A DNA stretch of 5,605 nt from Deltaproteobacteria bacterium. Lineage in GTDB: Bacteria; Desulfobacterota; Binatia; UBA9968. Below the pieces are notes generated by a model. That model had not been told where the DNA came from and made no database searches. It saw only the letters and a list, made by a program, of their open reading frames with translations. The DNA lies in NCBI GenBank assembly GCA_016183145.1, contig JACPFE010000418.1, positions 1 to 5,605 of the forward strand, read 5' to 3'. The position numbers and the translations under genes are program-made. Every line of letters starts with the position of its first letter. Positions within the stretch are counted from its first letter, which is position 1. Positions 5,246 to 5,605 of this stretch are shown one piece after another.

Positions 5246-5605
5246 TTCGTCCATAACCTGAAGTGTTTCTGGTAGACCTCCGTGCGCCGGTTCTTGAGCA
5301 GCGGCAGTTTTTGCCGTGTCTCGTTCACCAGAGCTAAATCCAGCTCGACGATCTCCAATCCTTCCCGCTCGTCCATGTCGGCAAGCACGCGCCCCAAGGG
5401 GTCGACGACCATGCTATGGCCGGTGTAGATATTGCCAACCTGGTTCGGGGCGATGACGTAGCAGCCATTTTCCAGCGCGCGGGCTTTGATCATCGTCTGC
5501 CAGTGCTCCACTTTGAAATCGCCTTGGACCCAGCCCGAAGGAGCGATCATAACGTTCGCTCCCGCCAGCGACAGCATGCGCGCCATTTCCGGAAAGCGCA
5601 GATCG
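5242..5605 (-). CDS. Nitrilase-superfamily carbon-nitrogen hydrolase, C-terminal part (5' truncated)
   Basis: C-terminal half of a C-N hydrolase (amidase, carbamoylase or nitrilase class), cut by the right edge. The frame stays open through 5604, where the first visible residues read DLRFPE. In this family that follows the catalytic Cys (CYDxRFPE), so the Cys codon should lie just outside, about two codons away. The Met at 5586 is therefore internal, not the start. Visible family features are ARMLSLAGANVMIAPSGW, the KARALENGCYVIAPNQVG strand-loop that follows the active site, and GHSMVVDPLGRVLA. The protein ends FRLWTN at a TGA (5244-5242). Catalytic Glu and Lys are upstream and unseen. About 121 residues are visible of a usual 260-300. 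It is the upstream visible member of a minus-strand cluster with the cupin and EthD-like genes. The substrate is undetermined. Confidence 0.93.
   Translation of the reverse strand, partial: DLRFPEMARMLSLAGANVMIAPSGWVQGDFKVEHWQTMIKARALENGCYVIAPNQVGNIYTGHSMVVDPLGRVLADMDEREGLEIVELDLALVNETRQKLPLLKNRRTEVYQKHFRLWTN

Overview
The window comes from a bacterial chromosome of moderately high GC with strong Shine-Dalgarno sites. Family III CoA transferase, nitrilase, small cupin and dimeric alpha/beta-barrel genes sit together. This, plus a palindromic repeat that I recall from many environmental genomes, suggests a free-living soil, sediment or groundwater lineage of the Deltaproteobacteria/Binatota/Rokubacteria/Tectomicrobia kind. 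That placement is inference from gene content only. I see no plasmid, phage, rRNA or tRNA signal.

Layout: (1) Bases 1-2434 (+) hold the C-terminal part of a membrane sensor histidine kinase, cut by the left edge: end of a dCache-type sensor, one TM helix, HAMP, two GAF domains, HisKA and HATPase_c. (2) The 240-bp gap 2435-2674 is dominated by a nested inverted-repeat element: a 16-bp outer inverted repeat enclosing two head-to-head 26-bp hairpin units whose stems differ by compensatory base pairs. (3) Bases 2675-3850 (+) encode a complete CaiB/BaiF (family III) CoA transferase. (4) Bases 3851-3933 are nine tandem copies of an 8-bp unit. (5) Bases 3934-4437 (+) encode a hemerythrin-like diiron protein whose N-terminus carries an 11-codon tandem duplication. 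(6) On the minus strand, reading from the right edge, are the C-terminal half of a nitrilase-superfamily amidohydrolase (cut by the edge), a small cupin, and a small EthD-like dimeric alpha/beta-barrel protein. The barrel gene's 3' end overlaps that of the hemerythrin gene by 11 bp.

How they may work together: the three minus-strand genes are closely spaced (56 and 42 bp), each visible start has a good ribosome-binding site, and a sigma70-like promoter overlaps the nitrilase stop codon. They look like a small catabolic operon (C-N hydrolase plus two small accessory proteins) with an internal promoter. Its substrate cannot be read from sequence. The plus-strand genes show no obvious functional link to each other. 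Every protein belongs to a known superfamily; I see no clearly new multi-gene system. The least-explained parts are the non-coding structures at 2449-2572 and 3855-3925 and the duplicated N-terminus beside the latter.
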